Assembly (NCBI RefSeq): GCF_003611035.1
Contig: NZ_CP030033.1
Location: forward strand, 3,286,001 to 3,350,000
Source: Cryobacterium soli
GTDB lineage: Bacteria; Actinomycetota; Actinomycetes; Actinomycetales; Microbacteriaceae
Length of the DNA stretch: 64,000 nt
Reading direction: 5' to 3'
The notes below the pieces were generated by a model that did no database searches, was not told where the DNA came from, and saw nothing but the letters and a program-made list of their open reading frames with translations. Numbering within the stretch: position 1 is the stretch's first letter; the number at the start of each line of letters is the position of its first letter. Positions 8,728 through 17,525 of this stretch are shown one piece after another. The position numbers were made by a program, and so were the translations under genes.

Positions 8728-9588
8728 TTAGTCGCCGAATGGCGCTTTGGGGCGTGAACCGGACACATCTGAAACTCGTTTGGCGTTATCGAGGGCTACT
8801 GAGACGGCGTCCAGATCATCATCGAAGAGGTCCGCATAGGTGTCGAGTGTCATTGCGGCGGAGGCGTGACCGAGCATCCGTTGGACTGCTTTCACGTTCG
8901 CACCCGACGAAACGGCCAGGCTTGCGGCGGTGTGACGCAGATCGTGGATGGTGACCCGGGGAAAGGCCTCGTCGACGAGTTGCGCCTTGGCCACTGCGGC
9001 GACGAACCAGCCGCGCCGTCCGTCCGGCTGCGCCTGGTGAACCAGCCCCGTTCCAAACACCAACGCATCATGGCTCTTACCCTCGCACTGCAGCGCCAGA
9101 GGGTTGGTTAGGAACTCCGGATAGGGCACGCTTCGCGCCTCGTGTGATTTCGGGGTGCCGACGATCACGTGACCGCCAACGTTGACGGCATTCTCTTGCA
9201 CCCTCACGCGCCGCCTAAGGGCGTCGAGGTGTTTGAGACGAAGTCCAGTGGCCTCTCCCCATCGGAGGCCCGTGTAGGCAAGCGTGAGGACGAGCGTGGC
9301 GTGTCTGCCAGCGTTGTCGGCGAGCAATTGCACCTGGTCGTGCGAGAGGTACACGCGGGCCTTGCCGGTCTTGCGGGGGAGAGCGACGCCTCGGGCTGGG
9401 TTCGAATGGAGGCGTCGGTCTTTCACCGCTGCATCGAGGATCGCGGCGAGAACCCCATAGGCCCGCAGGACTGTGGTCGCAACCTTCCCGGCAGCCTCGC
9501 CAGTGCCGGCCGTCAACGACGATACCCAGGCCTGCACTGCTGTGTGGCGGATGTCCCCGATCGCGACGCGGCCCCATGTTGGCAGCAC
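8728..9588 (-). CDS. Tyrosine recombinase/integrase, N-terminally truncated
   Basis: The catalytic domain is complete. Counting from the ATG at 9588, it has Arg109 (TGLRWGE), Lys147 (TPKSHEARSVP), His215-x-x-Arg218 (HDLRHT), His241 (LGHAS) and Tyr251 (DTYADLF). The protein is 286 residues, whereas integrases of this type usually have 360-400. Homologous sequence (AWRLYVLPTWG) continues a few codons upstream of the ATG, then meets an in-frame TGA near 9620, so the arm-binding domain and the first core-binding helix are lost. It would have integrated the island into tRNA-Ser; whether the remnant is active is doubtful. Confidence 0.88.
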   Translation of the reverse strand: MLPTWGRVAIGDIRHTAVQAWVSSLTAGTGEAAGKVATTVLRAYGVLAAILDAAVKDRRLHSNPARGVALPRKTGKARVYLSHDQVQLLADNAGRHATLVLTLAYTGLRWGEATGLRLKHLDALRRRVRVQENAVNVGGHVIVGTPKSHEARSVPYPEFLTNPLALQCEGKSHDALVFGTGLVHQAQPDGRRGWFVAAVAKAQLVDEAFPRVTIHDLRHTAASLAVSSGANVKAVQRMLGHASAAMTLDTYADLFDDDLDAVSVALDNAKRVSDVSGSRPKAPFGD

Positions 9589-9592
9589 GTAG

Positions 9593-9904
9593 AGTCGCCA
9601 AGCAATCTCAACAGGACGCAGTCAGACTCCATCAGGGGCTGTACTTGCAGCCGCAAACTACATCGCCTTCGGAAGTGGGAGACCGGACCACGGGGCGGAA
9701 CTTGCCGCCTCGGCTATCGCCCCGGGCCTCGGACAGAACGCCGCCATCGAAGCGGCGGGCGCCGCATCCGGTGCGACCCCGGGGACCGTTCAGATCGCTG
9801 GCTACCGCCTTGATCGGTACGACCCAGAATGGACGGACGTGGCTCTCGTAGTGCGTATAGACGACGGCTCTTATGCCAGCGGTGATCTGGTTTTGTGGAT
9901 CTAG
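9593..9904 (+). pseudogene. 3' fragment of a conjugative-element protein
   Basis: A frame with no usable start codon reads through to TAG at 9902-9904. It encodes Ala-rich helical text (TPSGAVLAAANYIAFGSG...) ending in a beta-like domain (IAGYRLDRYDPEWTDVALV...GDLVLWI). The pattern resembles proteins encoded upstream of the TrbL-like membrane protein in actinobacterial integrative conjugative elements. Its 5' end abuts, head to head, the truncated end of the recombinase gene, so one deletion or rearrangement near 9600-9625 could have removed both N-termini. Family call is tentative. Confidence 0.55.
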
Positions 9905-9931
9905 CTTGCGATCTGCATTCTCAGTCTCTTC

Positions 9932-10882
9932 GTGGTGGGAATCCGCCTAGTTGTGCGTCCCAGGGACGCCGGAAACTCGATATTTCGTCTTGGCGTGGTA
10001 CTCGCGGCGGTCCTCCTAATCAGCGGGGCGGTCGGCGTAGTCAGTGCCATTCTGCAGAACCCCAGCACCACGACAAACGCGTCATCGCCGGTGGCGTTCA
10101 TCCAATCGTCGCTGACCTACTACGTGGGAGGAATGGCCATTCTCTCCATCGTCATCGGCGGGGGACGAATGGCGTGGCAACAACGATTGTCGCCGGGTCA
10201 GGACCTGTTCCGAAGCCTTCTGACGCTGACCGTTGTGTCAGGAGCGGGCCTCGCCGCCATCCAATTGGCCGTCATCGCAGCCGACAGGCTCGCGAGTTGG
10301 ATCCTGTCGTCCTCGACAGCGGGGACGGACTTTGGGCAAAACCTCGTCACCCTCATTGCGTTGTCGGGCGCAGCGACGGGCGCTTTGGGGCCGATCGTGG
10401 TCATCGTTCTGGGCTCTATCGCGATGTTGGCGTCTTTAGTCCAGATTGCGTTGATGGTTCTTCGAGCAGGAATGCTGGTTCTTCTCGGCGGCATCTTTCC
10501 CCTCTCCGCGAGCTTCACGAACACTGCCACTGGCAAAGCCTGGTTTCAGAAATGCCTGTCGTGGTTGATCGCATTCATCCTGTACAAGCCTGCAGCGGCC
10601 ATCGTTTACGCAACGGCGTTCCAGCTGGTGGGCAGCGATCTCTCAATGGATGACGGAACGGGATTGCTGAAGATCGTCACCGGCCTAGTGATGATGGTGC
10701 TCGCCCTGAGTGCGCTACCTGCGCTCATGCGATTCCTGGCACCGATGGTTTCACAGGCCGGAGGTGGCGGTCAGACTGCCCTGGCCTTGGCCGGAGCAGG
10801 TGGCGGAGCGCTCGGCGAGATGGCTACAGGTGCGGTGCGGCGGGTCGGTGGGGGGCGCGGGAAAGGCCGTAGGTCCAGGTGA
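9932..10882 (+). CDS. TrbL/VirB6-like conjugal transfer membrane protein, frameshifted at its C-terminus
   Basis: The 316-residue product has about six strongly hydrophobic helices, at roughly residues 20-40, 65-80, 95-115, 145-185, 205-225 and 245-265. A Gly/Ala-rich tail follows, as in polytopic TrbL/VirB6-like channel components of type IV secretion in actinobacterial ICEs. No other T4SS gene (VirB4-like ATPase, coupling protein or relaxase) is nearby, so it cannot work alone. The GTG at 9932 is the first start after the upstream fragment's TAG. The frame breaks at a G-run (10850-10855); the expected tail continues in another frame up to 11150. Confidence 0.65.
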   Translation: MVGIRLVVRPRDAGNSIFRLGVVLAAVLLISGAVGVVSAILQNPSTTTNASSPVAFIQSSLTYYVGGMAILSIVIGGGRMAWQQRLSPGQDLFRSLLTLTVVSGAGLAAIQLAVIAADRLASWILSSSTAGTDFGQNLVTLIALSGAATGALGPIVVIVLGSIAMLASLVQIALMVLRAGMLVLLGGIFPLSASFTNTATGKAWFQKCLSWLIAFILYKPAAAIVYATAFQLVGSDLSMDDGTGLLKIVTGLVMMVLALSALPALMRFLAPMVSQAGGGGQTALALAGAGGGALGEMATGAVRRVGGGRGKGRRSR

Positions 10883-11150
10883 TGCCTCCTCCCAGGCAGC
10901 GACCGGATCCGCGACCACGGCATCGAAGCCTCCCGCTGTGAGTAGTTCGGCGAGTGCGGGCAGCGGGGTCGGTTCGAGTGCCGCTGTGGGCAGCCAAGCT
11001 GCGGCGGGTAGCGCCGCTGCTACCGCGGCCGGGCCGATCGGCATCGGACTTGTCGCCGCTCAGAAGGTGGGCGAGGCCGGGAAGACGGCCGGGAGTGCCG
11101 CCAAAGGGGCGGCAGAGGATGCCCTCGGGGGTGCTCCTACGGCTGAATAA
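10856..11150 (+). pseudogene. Displaced C-terminal tail of the TrbL-like protein (frame +3)
   Basis: From GGAGKAVGPGDASS through the Ala/Ser-rich text (AAATAAGPIGIGLVAAQKVG) to GGAPTAE and TAA, this frame looks like the Gly/Ala/Ser-rich tail typical of actinobacterial TrbL-like proteins. It lies directly after the tract GGTGGGGGGCG, where a one-base change would join it to the upstream membrane domain. A mutation or an assembly error in the homopolymer are both possible. Confidence 0.55.
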
Positions 11151-11189
11151 GCCTGCATAGGAGCGCGCTCGAACCGCTCGGCGCGGCCA

Positions 11190-11426
11190 TCAGCTTTCGT
11201 CGTCCGCGGCGGGCAGCCCGATTTCAGCCTGCGCCAGCACCTTGAACTGCTCGGTGGAAATCTGGTCCGTGGACAGGAGCACCATCAGCTCAACGTCGCG
11301 GCGGGTCGCGTCGTAACCTTCTTGCGCATCGCTCGCGAAGTTGCTCGCGATTTGCTGCCTTAGGCCCGGGTCGACACCCTCGAATAGATCGGGGTGAAGC
11401 GCTTGAACGTCATAGCCACCGGCCAT
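11190..11426 (-). CDS. VbhA-family antitoxin (Fic inhibitor) without an adjacent Fic toxin
   Basis: This 78-residue protein has a helix containing NFASDAQEG, which fits the Fic-inhibitory motif [S/T]xxxE[G/N], followed by a helix and a QISTEQF turn, as in the VbhA antitoxin fold. VbhA-type proteins insert this helix into the active site of Fic AMP-transferases to block them. No Fic-motif (HPFxxGNGR) protein is encoded nearby on either strand. Its ATG overlaps the TGA of an upstream frameshifted paralogue, so the two were co-translated. Family call from motif pattern only. Confidence 0.7.
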   Translation of the reverse strand: MAGGYDVQALHPDLFEGVDPGLRQQIASNFASDAQEGYDATRRDVELMVLLSTDQISTEQFKVLAQAEIGLPAADDES

Positions 11427-11670
11427 CAGATGCCCTCTCGCGAAGGCGCGATGCGGTCGATGCCAAGTTCAGCAAAAGCTAGATCTTGAAACTCCCGTGG
11501 CGAGATCTTCTTCGTTGCCACAAGGAGCGCCAGCTCGAAATCGCGGTAAGTCGCCTCCCGCCCCTCGTGCGCATCGCTTCCGAAATTGCTCACAACCCGC
11601 CTCGCAGTCACCGCATCAACGCCCCCAAAAGATCGGGATACACCTCGTGCGCATCGTAGCCTCCGGCCAT
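11426..11670 (-). pseudogene. Frameshifted second VbhA-family antitoxin
   Basis: From the ATG at 11670 the frame starts MAGGYDAHEVYPDL, matching the paralogue's MAGGYDVQALHPDL, but then runs into a TGA. In the next frame the text resumes as FGGVDAVTARRVVSNF, then GSDAHEG, then ISPREFQDLAFAELG, parallel to the intact paralogue. A one-base loss in the tract at 11621-11630 (CTTTTGGGGGC on the coding strand) explains the break. The inhibitory motif SDAHEG is kept in the downstream part. Confidence 0.7.
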
Positions 11671-12030
11671 CAGAAGTCCTCTCGGGAATCTGCATCATCA
11701 TCCCCCCTGCACCGTGAGCTCGGGAAAACGCCCTCCCACGACTGCCGCAGTTGAGGCGGCAAAGCTTTGGCGACATAGCTACGAAACGATCACGGGTGAG
11801 GATCTGGACCCGGTCCGGAGTGAGGCACTCCTGAATCGTCGCTTGGTAGGCACGGATCGCGTGACCCTCCACGTCGAAGTTCGCGATCGAACTTGGAGCG
11901 CGTAGACCCGTAGCGGACGCCCCGCGGGGACGCTCGCTGGCTCGTGAAGCTCATCGAACTGCGCAGGTGCGTCGTAGGGATACTCTTCCAATGTGAGAGT
12001 CGAACGCTTGAGTCAACGAAGGTACGTCTC
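11671..12030. other. Gene-free or degraded stretch
   Basis: I see no ORF worth calling in these 360 bases. Several short minus-strand frames give protein-like text in pieces (for example PLRVYALQVRS and AYQATIQECLTPDR), which suggests a decayed gene. The pieces do not join into a recognisable family. Confidence 0.4.
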
Positions 12031-12828
12031 ATGAGCGACCTGGCGGGCAGGCTTGGGGCGATCGGTTCTCGACACTCACGAACATTGACCGAGCAGGCTC
12101 CTCCTCGCCTACGAACGTTGTTACGCGAAATTGTCGTCGGAGAGCGGGGGATGATCGAGGCATACCGCGAGCTTTCCGATTTAGCCGGACAGTCCGTCGA
12201 CGATATCTGGAGCTACGATTGGGCGGCTCCCCGAGTGCGTGAGCTTGCGGACAATCTCAGTTGGGATCTGGTGTATGCCGCGCTTGAGAAGTACGCGCCA
12301 AGACCTGCGCGTGAACTTGCTTCTTACGAGACGAAGGTGAACGACGTACTTGCGCGCGAGGGCATCGCGTACGAGATGGTGCACGGTAGATTCCAGGCGT
12401 TCGATCCGGAAGCAACCGACTTCGACCTCGATCTTGTTAACCCTGTGGATGGTGAGAATCTTGCACCAGTGCGCAGGCAGTACCAACGCGCACTGGACGC
12501 GCTCAACGGGCGCCCGGCCGATAATCTCGCAGCGATACGAGAGTCGCTGAATGCGCTCGAAGCCCTCGGCCGAATCATAATCGGGAAGCCCAAGGCGTCC
12601 CTCGGCGAAGCAATGGACAAGATCCTGGGTAGTTCACCGCACCGGAGAGCGCTAGCCGCCGTCTTGAAGTCGCTCTATGGGTATTCGAGTACTGTGCCGG
12701 GCGCACGACACGGAGAGCATGAAACTGTCCAAATTGACTATCCCGAGGCCGCCTTCGTTGTGAGGAGCGCGGGAGCGGCAATTGCAATGCTCATTGCAGA
12801 GGACCGCCTGGAACATCATTCAGATTAA
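12031..12828 (+). CDS. Uncharacterised protein with Abi_C-like C-terminus
   Basis: The ATG at 12031 has AAGG ten bases upstream and gives a 265-residue, mostly alpha-helical protein. The last ~80 residues (LKSLYGYSSTVPGARHG, then an AAFVVRSAGAAIAML helix) have the layout of the abortive-infection C-terminal domain: a helical start, an HG motif, then a small-residue helix. No transmembrane segment or catalytic motif is visible. It is separated from its neighbours by more than 170 bp and sits among other island cargo. A role in phage defence is inference from this pattern and location. Confidence 0.6.
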   Translation: MSDLAGRLGAIGSRHSRTLTEQAPPRLRTLLREIVVGERGMIEAYRELSDLAGQSVDDIWSYDWAAPRVRELADNLSWDLVYAALEKYAPRPARELASYETKVNDVLAREGIAYEMVHGRFQAFDPEATDFDLDLVNPVDGENLAPVRRQYQRALDALNGRPADNLAAIRESLNALEALGRIIIGKPKASLGEAMDKILGSSPHRRALAAVLKSLYGYSSTVPGARHGEHETVQIDYPEAAFVVRSAGAAIAMLIAEDRLEHHSD

Positions 12829-13112
12829 ACGGCTGTTAGCAACTCTAATCAGCCGTCTCAGATAGCTTCAACGACCACCTGACGCCCCCGGGGTGTTGTC
12901 GACTTCATCGAGGCGATGGACGGGACAACGATTCCTAGCTATAGTTTGGCTACGGCAGTCTGGACTGCCACTCTCCGAGTCTTAGTTCCCACGCGACTGA
13001 GATGCAGAGGACAACGGGTGCCGATCCAGAGATGCAGTATCTGTCAAATTCGAGATCTCTCTCAAAACAGGACTTGCACGCGCGGGATGCACAGTCCGGA
13101 ACGAAGATTGAG

Positions 13113-14255
13113 ATGACCTCCAACAACCACGCCAACAATCGCGAGCTCCAGCAAGATGCACGAGCCTGGGCAACCTTCACAGGCACGAAGTACACCGCCT
13201 CACTGCGACAAGTGACCTCTCCGTACGCACAGGGATTCCTCGGTGAACGGGTCAGCGCACGGCAGTTGATCGCTGCACTCGACAACCATCCGCTGGTCGG
13301 CGCCGACGGTGGCGATCCCGTCCTTGGCGAGAATGGCTGGTACGCCGAAGAGCCGTGGCAATTCAACGGAGAGACTGACTTCATCGAGCTGGCACTCATC
13401 ACAGAGTTGCTCCGCATGTTCACCACCATCACGAATTCCGCGACGCCGGACGTGAGCAGCTACTCGTTGAAGCACACCGCTGAACACTTTCTCAGTCCAC
13501 ATACCTCCTACGTATCTAACGGCAAACTGATCTGGGCTGCAGCAGCACTGGGGCTTCCAATCGCCGAAGCCCGGGACGGCAGCCCCAACCTCCTCATCGG
13601 GGTGTCAGAGCGCGAGCATGACTATGTCAGCCGAATGGTGGGCGGAGGACCCAAACCGCGTGGACACCACTACCGCCCGGCCGGATACGCTCACTTGCAG
13701 ACAGCGCTTCAGCGCGCTGAGTCTGGCGCGCATGCCGAGGACCGCTGGGTCCAGCCGGCACCTGGGCTAGAGGCAGCGCCGTTCCACGACTGGCTGGTAC
13801 AGCAAGCCAATCGCCAGGATGCGGTAGGCGATCTCGCGAGCGATTATTCCGCGGGCATTCGAGACAGTGACCACCGCATTGCGCGAACATCCGACGAGCT
13901 GCTGGTTGTCCTCAGCGAAGTTGGATACTCACCAGAGGCGTACCAGGCTGCGGAGCACGCGATCGCCGAATGGAAGAAAAAGTCGACGCCGTCGAGACCA
14001 TTTCGAACTGAGCGAATTGGTGCCGATTCTAACGACCACGATGGGTGGGGCGCCGGCGCGGGTACGACGGAGCGCTATGAGTATCTATGCGTTTGCGGCG
14101 ATGGCACGATCATCGAAGAGCATGAGAACACGCCGGGCTTCCGAGAACACGATGTTTGGATTGATTGCGACAAGTGCCGCGAGGAGTGGCGCTTCGTCAC
14201 CGACAGATCCGTGAGGGATTGGGCACTGGAACCTAACTCAGGCGGGCATGAATAG
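13113..14255 (+). CDS. Uncharacterised protein with YozE SAM-like segment
   Basis: The 380-residue protein starts at ATG 13113; an ATG at 13002 would add 37 residues of low-quality text. A segment near the middle, FHDWLVQQANRQDAVGDLASDY, split here as FHDWLVQQANRQDAVG and DLASDY, fits the YozE SAM-like motif (F-x-WL...D-x-x-GDLA-x-D). The C-terminus has a CVC...CDKC cysteine pattern that could bind zinc. The N-terminal region (QVTSPYAQGFLGERVSA) recalls actinobacterial proteins of unknown function. Function not recognised. Confidence 0.65.
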   Translation: MTSNNHANNRELQQDARAWATFTGTKYTASLRQVTSPYAQGFLGERVSARQLIAALDNHPLVGADGGDPVLGENGWYAEEPWQFNGETDFIELALITELLRMFTTITNSATPDVSSYSLKHTAEHFLSPHTSYVSNGKLIWAAAALGLPIAEARDGSPNLLIGVSEREHDYVSRMVGGGPKPRGHHYRPAGYAHLQTALQRAESGAHAEDRWVQPAPGLEAAPFHDWLVQQANRQDAVGDLASDYSAGIRDSDHRIARTSDELLVVLSEVGYSPEAYQAAEHAIAEWKKKSTPSRPFRTERIGADSNDHDGWGAGAGTTERYEYLCVCGDGTIIEEHENTPGFREHDVWIDCDKCREEWRFVTDRSVRDWALEPNSGGHE

Positions 14256-14280
14256 CGCGTAGCTCCACAGCGTTTTTCTG

Positions 14281-14317
14281 TGTGCGTCCGGGCATGGGCT
14301 AGCCGTCTGGACGCACA
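14281..14317. terminator. Candidate stem-loop terminator
   Basis: TGTGCGTCC (14281-14289) pairs perfectly with GGACGCACA (14309-14317) around a 19-nt loop. It lies 26 bp after the stop at 14255. There is no clear U-run after the stem, so this is a weak call. Confidence 0.4.
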
Positions 14318-14383
14318 TAGAGCGATGATATTGCGGGCACGGCTAGGGCAAGAGCCAAGAACGCGCTGCCATATGATCCGAGG

Positions 14384-15241
14384 ATGATCGGAAAACACGA
14401 CCGACAGGAGTCGGACGAACAGATGCGGGTCGCAGTCCGCGCCGTCCAAAGCGCGCGCGCTCTGTATGGCCACCTTGCTGATCATCTTCCTGCCCCGCTT
14501 GCAGGATCCATGCTGGACATGGAACGTGCCCACACAGCGAGAGAGCCTATGGACGCGCTCGTGATGGCACATCGTGCTCGAGCTCGCGAAAACCTCGATC
14601 GAGTGTTCGAGATGATGATCGACAACGATAACGGGCGATTGCTCGCTTACCCGTTCTCCCTCTATGCCCTCATCCGTGCGGCGGTTGAGGCCGCCGCGAC
14701 ATCACTCTGGCTTGTCAAATCCTCAAAGAAGAAGGACCGAGTGCTGCGTTCGCTCCAACTTTCCTACCGGAATGCGCAAGAGGCGCTCAGATTTGCAGAG
14801 TTGATGAAAGGCAAAGGCGGTGCTACTCCAGCGCGACAAGGCGCCGCTAAGACCCTGGACCGTCTCAACCAGTTGAAGGACACAGTCGGGCCGCTTCGAC
14901 AAATAAAGCTTGGCCCGCCACCGAGGTACACGGCTATATTGATGGCTGTTTCGACCAAGAGGTACGGCAGTAACCCTGCAGGTTATGAGATTTCGTCGCC
15001 GCTAATGGTATGGAGCGTCAGTAGTGCCTTCCTGCATGGAAGCGAACAAGTCATGCGGGCGCTAAGCGACGTCCGGCAAATGGACGATTTCACCGATGGT
15101 GTTGCGTCCTTCGAGATAACGCCTAGCATCCAGATGCTGGCGGTTTCGATCCGGACGTGTGTCGAGCTCATTGATGAGCTTGACGAGCGTTATGTCTACC
15201 TTGCTACGCATGACTACGCGGGTCATGACGTCTCGATCTAG
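14384..15241 (+). CDS. Uncharacterised helical protein
   Basis: A soluble, largely helical protein of 285 residues with no signal peptide. A conserved-looking feature is YALIRAAVEAAATSLWL near residue 90, followed much later by VWSVSSAFLHGSEQ. This Arg-x-x-x-Glu helix plus Ser/His-Gly pairing recurs in actinobacterial hypothetical proteins of unknown role. ATG 14384 is the first start and follows GAGG. It is in the island cargo between the YozE-like gene and the DUF262-AlbA_2 gene, all on the plus strand. Confidence 0.65.
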   Translation: MIGKHDRQESDEQMRVAVRAVQSARALYGHLADHLPAPLAGSMLDMERAHTAREPMDALVMAHRARARENLDRVFEMMIDNDNGRLLAYPFSLYALIRAAVEAAATSLWLVKSSKKKDRVLRSLQLSYRNAQEALRFAELMKGKGGATPARQGAAKTLDRLNQLKDTVGPLRQIKLGPPPRYTAILMAVSTKRYGSNPAGYEISSPLMVWSVSSAFLHGSEQVMRALSDVRQMDDFTDGVASFEITPSIQMLAVSIRTCVELIDELDERYVYLATHDYAGHDVSI

Positions 15242-15524
15242 GTTGGAGTGCACCTATCATTGGCCCTATGGCGCTGTCACAAACAGGCCAGACAAGGGGA
15301 TCGGCTTGAGTGGCGATGGGCCTCGCGAGAAGCTCTGTGGCCTGGAACCTCTTAGAGATGTCCTACACCGTCCTACAGCGGTGTGAAAATTGTGATCTTG
15401 CCAAGACCCTCAGATTCCAAAGTCGTCTCCAGGACAACGGTTCCGATGCCTTCGTGAGGTTCCTTAGAGCGTTGTCCGCGCGCTAGCTGGCCTGGCCGCA
15501 ATTTGCATTTGTGGTCGCGTCGTC

Positions 15525-17309
15525 GTGACTGCCATGATTCACGCATGCCCACGCATGCCCACGCTTGATCCCGCGCCCCGCAGTATTCAATCCATATACA
15601 ACTGGCACAGCGACCATGACCTTTTTGTCAATCGCCGATATCAGCGAAAACTCGTGTGGACATTGCTTGAAAAGCAAAAGCTCATCGAGTCGATTACGAG
15701 TCAGTTTCCGGTTCCCGCCATACTTCTGGCGGAACGTGACGGCGGGGGCTTCGAAATCATTGATGGAGTGCAGCGTCTTTACGCGATCATCTCTTTTATA
15801 GAGAACAAGTTCCCCACCCTCGACGGTCAATATTTCGATATCGCGCATTTCACTAGCGCGCAACTGCGTGCCGACGAAGGCGCGTTCGAAGCAACGACGG
15901 AATCGGCCAAGCTATCCCAGCGCGAGGTGGCCGGCGTGCTGGATTACGTTATGGCAATCACTGTGATGCGCGAAGCAACAGAAGCAGAGATTGACGACGT
16001 CTTCGCGAGGATCAATACCTATGGCCATCGCCTTAGCGATCAAGAGCGGCGCCAATCGGGCGTCCAGGACGAATTCTCGATCATGATCCGTGAGCTAGCC
16101 ACCACGCTGAGGGGTGACGTTTCCAGCGACGTCCTTGAACTTTCGGACATGCCATCGATTTCCATAGATTTGCCCATGAGTAAACACGGTTACCAAGTTC
16201 AGGCCGAAGATGTATTTTGGGTCAGCCATGGAATTCTGCGATCAACGGATCTTCGCGACAGTCTTGATGAGCAGTACATCGCAGACATCGCAGCATGCGT
16301 GGTCGGCGGCGCAGTCATTGAACGATCGAAGGCCGCACTGGATGCGATTTACGACGGAGGAAGTGACGAAAACACCCGTGTACAAAACGCCCTCCAGATA
16401 TATGGAGTGGACAAGTTCGCGGACGAGTTCAAATTCGTCATTGATGAGATCGAGAAAATCTGTGGGGCTTGTGCACCTCTGAAGCTTCGCAACGTTCTCT
16501 TTACATCCCCGAACACCAATGGGTTCCCTTCGGTGTTCGCAGTTTTGTTCTTCGCCATACATGAGACGTTGGTGCAGCAGAAAAACGTCATCTCTGACTA
16601 TGAAGGTATGAAGAAAGCTATAACCGGTCTTGCGCTTCACTTGACCGTGAAAGCCACAGGCGCTGAAAAGCGGCGACGAAACATTGACGTGGTCAAAGGG
16701 CTTATTAGCTCTCATGTCGTTCCGGGTGTTGCGCCCAACATCTACGGTGCTCAAGCGACTTCAGACATAGATGGGCTGATCCGTCGTTCGCAAATAGAGT
16801 TGCCTCACTACGAGCTGAAACAGGGTGTGCTAACTCTCGCGCCGTCGGGGCGCGGACTGGACTCGGGAATGATCCCGAAGTTGGTCAAGACAATTTGTGC
16901 CATCGCGAACAACGGAGCATTCGCGGGAGCGCTCTTGATTGGTGTGACTGACACACCGAGCGATGCAATTTCCGTGAAGAATCTGGACCAGATTGAGCCG
17001 AGAAAAGTTGGACCACGGTTTGTCGTCGGCGTGCAGCGTGAAGCAAAGTTCCTGGGTGAGACGACGGAGGACTACTTTGCCCGGATAAAGGACGGTATCA
17101 AAAACTCTGATTTGAGCGCTGCGCTGAAGGCTGACGTCTTGTCCAGCATCGACTACAACGATTACTTCGGGCTTGGCATTGTCGTAATTCCTGTGCCGGC
17201 ACAAAGGAACCCTTCCTCGGTCGGAGATAAATTCTACTGGCGTTCGGGTGACTCAACTGTGGAAGCGACGGGACTAGAGATAGTGACCATAACGCAACGC
17301 TTCAGCTGA
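15525..17309 (+). CDS. DUF262 (GmrS-like) - AlbA_2 (Schlafen-like) fusion protein
   Basis: The N-terminal domain is DUF262: VNRRYQRKLVW at about residues 35-45 and the signature IIDGVQR at 78-84, related to the ParB/Srx-like NTPase fold of GmrSD type IV restriction enzymes. A helical middle region follows. Residues ~425-590 match AlbA_2 of Schlafen-type proteins: YELKQG (429-434), ICAIANNG (457-464), LIGVTD (471-476) and FYWRSGDST (570-578). The length is 594 residues from GTG 15525; ATG 15534 or 15555 are alternative starts. DUF262 proteins are frequent in restriction and antiphage systems, and AlbA_2 is found in nucleic-acid-targeting proteins, so nuclease-type defence is a reasonable inference. 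Codon use is more AT-rich than the flanks. Confidence 0.78.
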   Translation: MTAMIHACPRMPTLDPAPRSIQSIYNWHSDHDLFVNRRYQRKLVWTLLEKQKLIESITSQFPVPAILLAERDGGGFEIIDGVQRLYAIISFIENKFPTLDGQYFDIAHFTSAQLRADEGAFEATTESAKLSQREVAGVLDYVMAITVMREATEAEIDDVFARINTYGHRLSDQERRQSGVQDEFSIMIRELATTLRGDVSSDVLELSDMPSISIDLPMSKHGYQVQAEDVFWVSHGILRSTDLRDSLDEQYIADIAACVVGGAVIERSKAALDAIYDGGSDENTRVQNALQIYGVDKFADEFKFVIDEIEKICGACAPLKLRNVLFTSPNTNGFPSVFAVLFFAIHETLVQQKNVISDYEGMKKAITGLALHLTVKATGAEKRRRNIDVVKGLISSHVVPGVAPNIYGAQATSDIDGLIRRSQIELPHYELKQGVLTLAPSGRGLDSGMIPKLVKTICAIANNGAFAGALLIGVTDTPSDAISVKNLDQIEPRKVGPRFVVGVQREAKFLGETTEDYFARIKDGIKNSDLSAALKADVLSSIDYNDYFGLGIVVIPVPAQRNPSSVGDKFYWRSGDSTVEATGLEIVTITQRFS

Positions 17310-17525
17310 AACGTCTTTTCCAGAAACGAGCGAGCCGCCACTTAGCTAACTGAGCACTGTCAAGCGCTGCCCGGGGTCCGGGTCGGCCACGGGCTCTGGA
17401 TGGAGGAATAGTGAGCTTGCCGCTCGACCTGATCTTGATGGCCTGGCTTGGCCAAAGAGACTATTTCGGTCAGTTCCAGGTCCTCGATGCCTGACATGGT
17501 CGAGAGACTTGGGAGCCTGTTGAGC

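Noticed and set aside
8690..8730. Search for a middle att site that would prove two tandem elements
   Set aside because: No copy of the 25-nt repeat or a clear partial copy is present, so tandem insertion is left as a hypothesis only.
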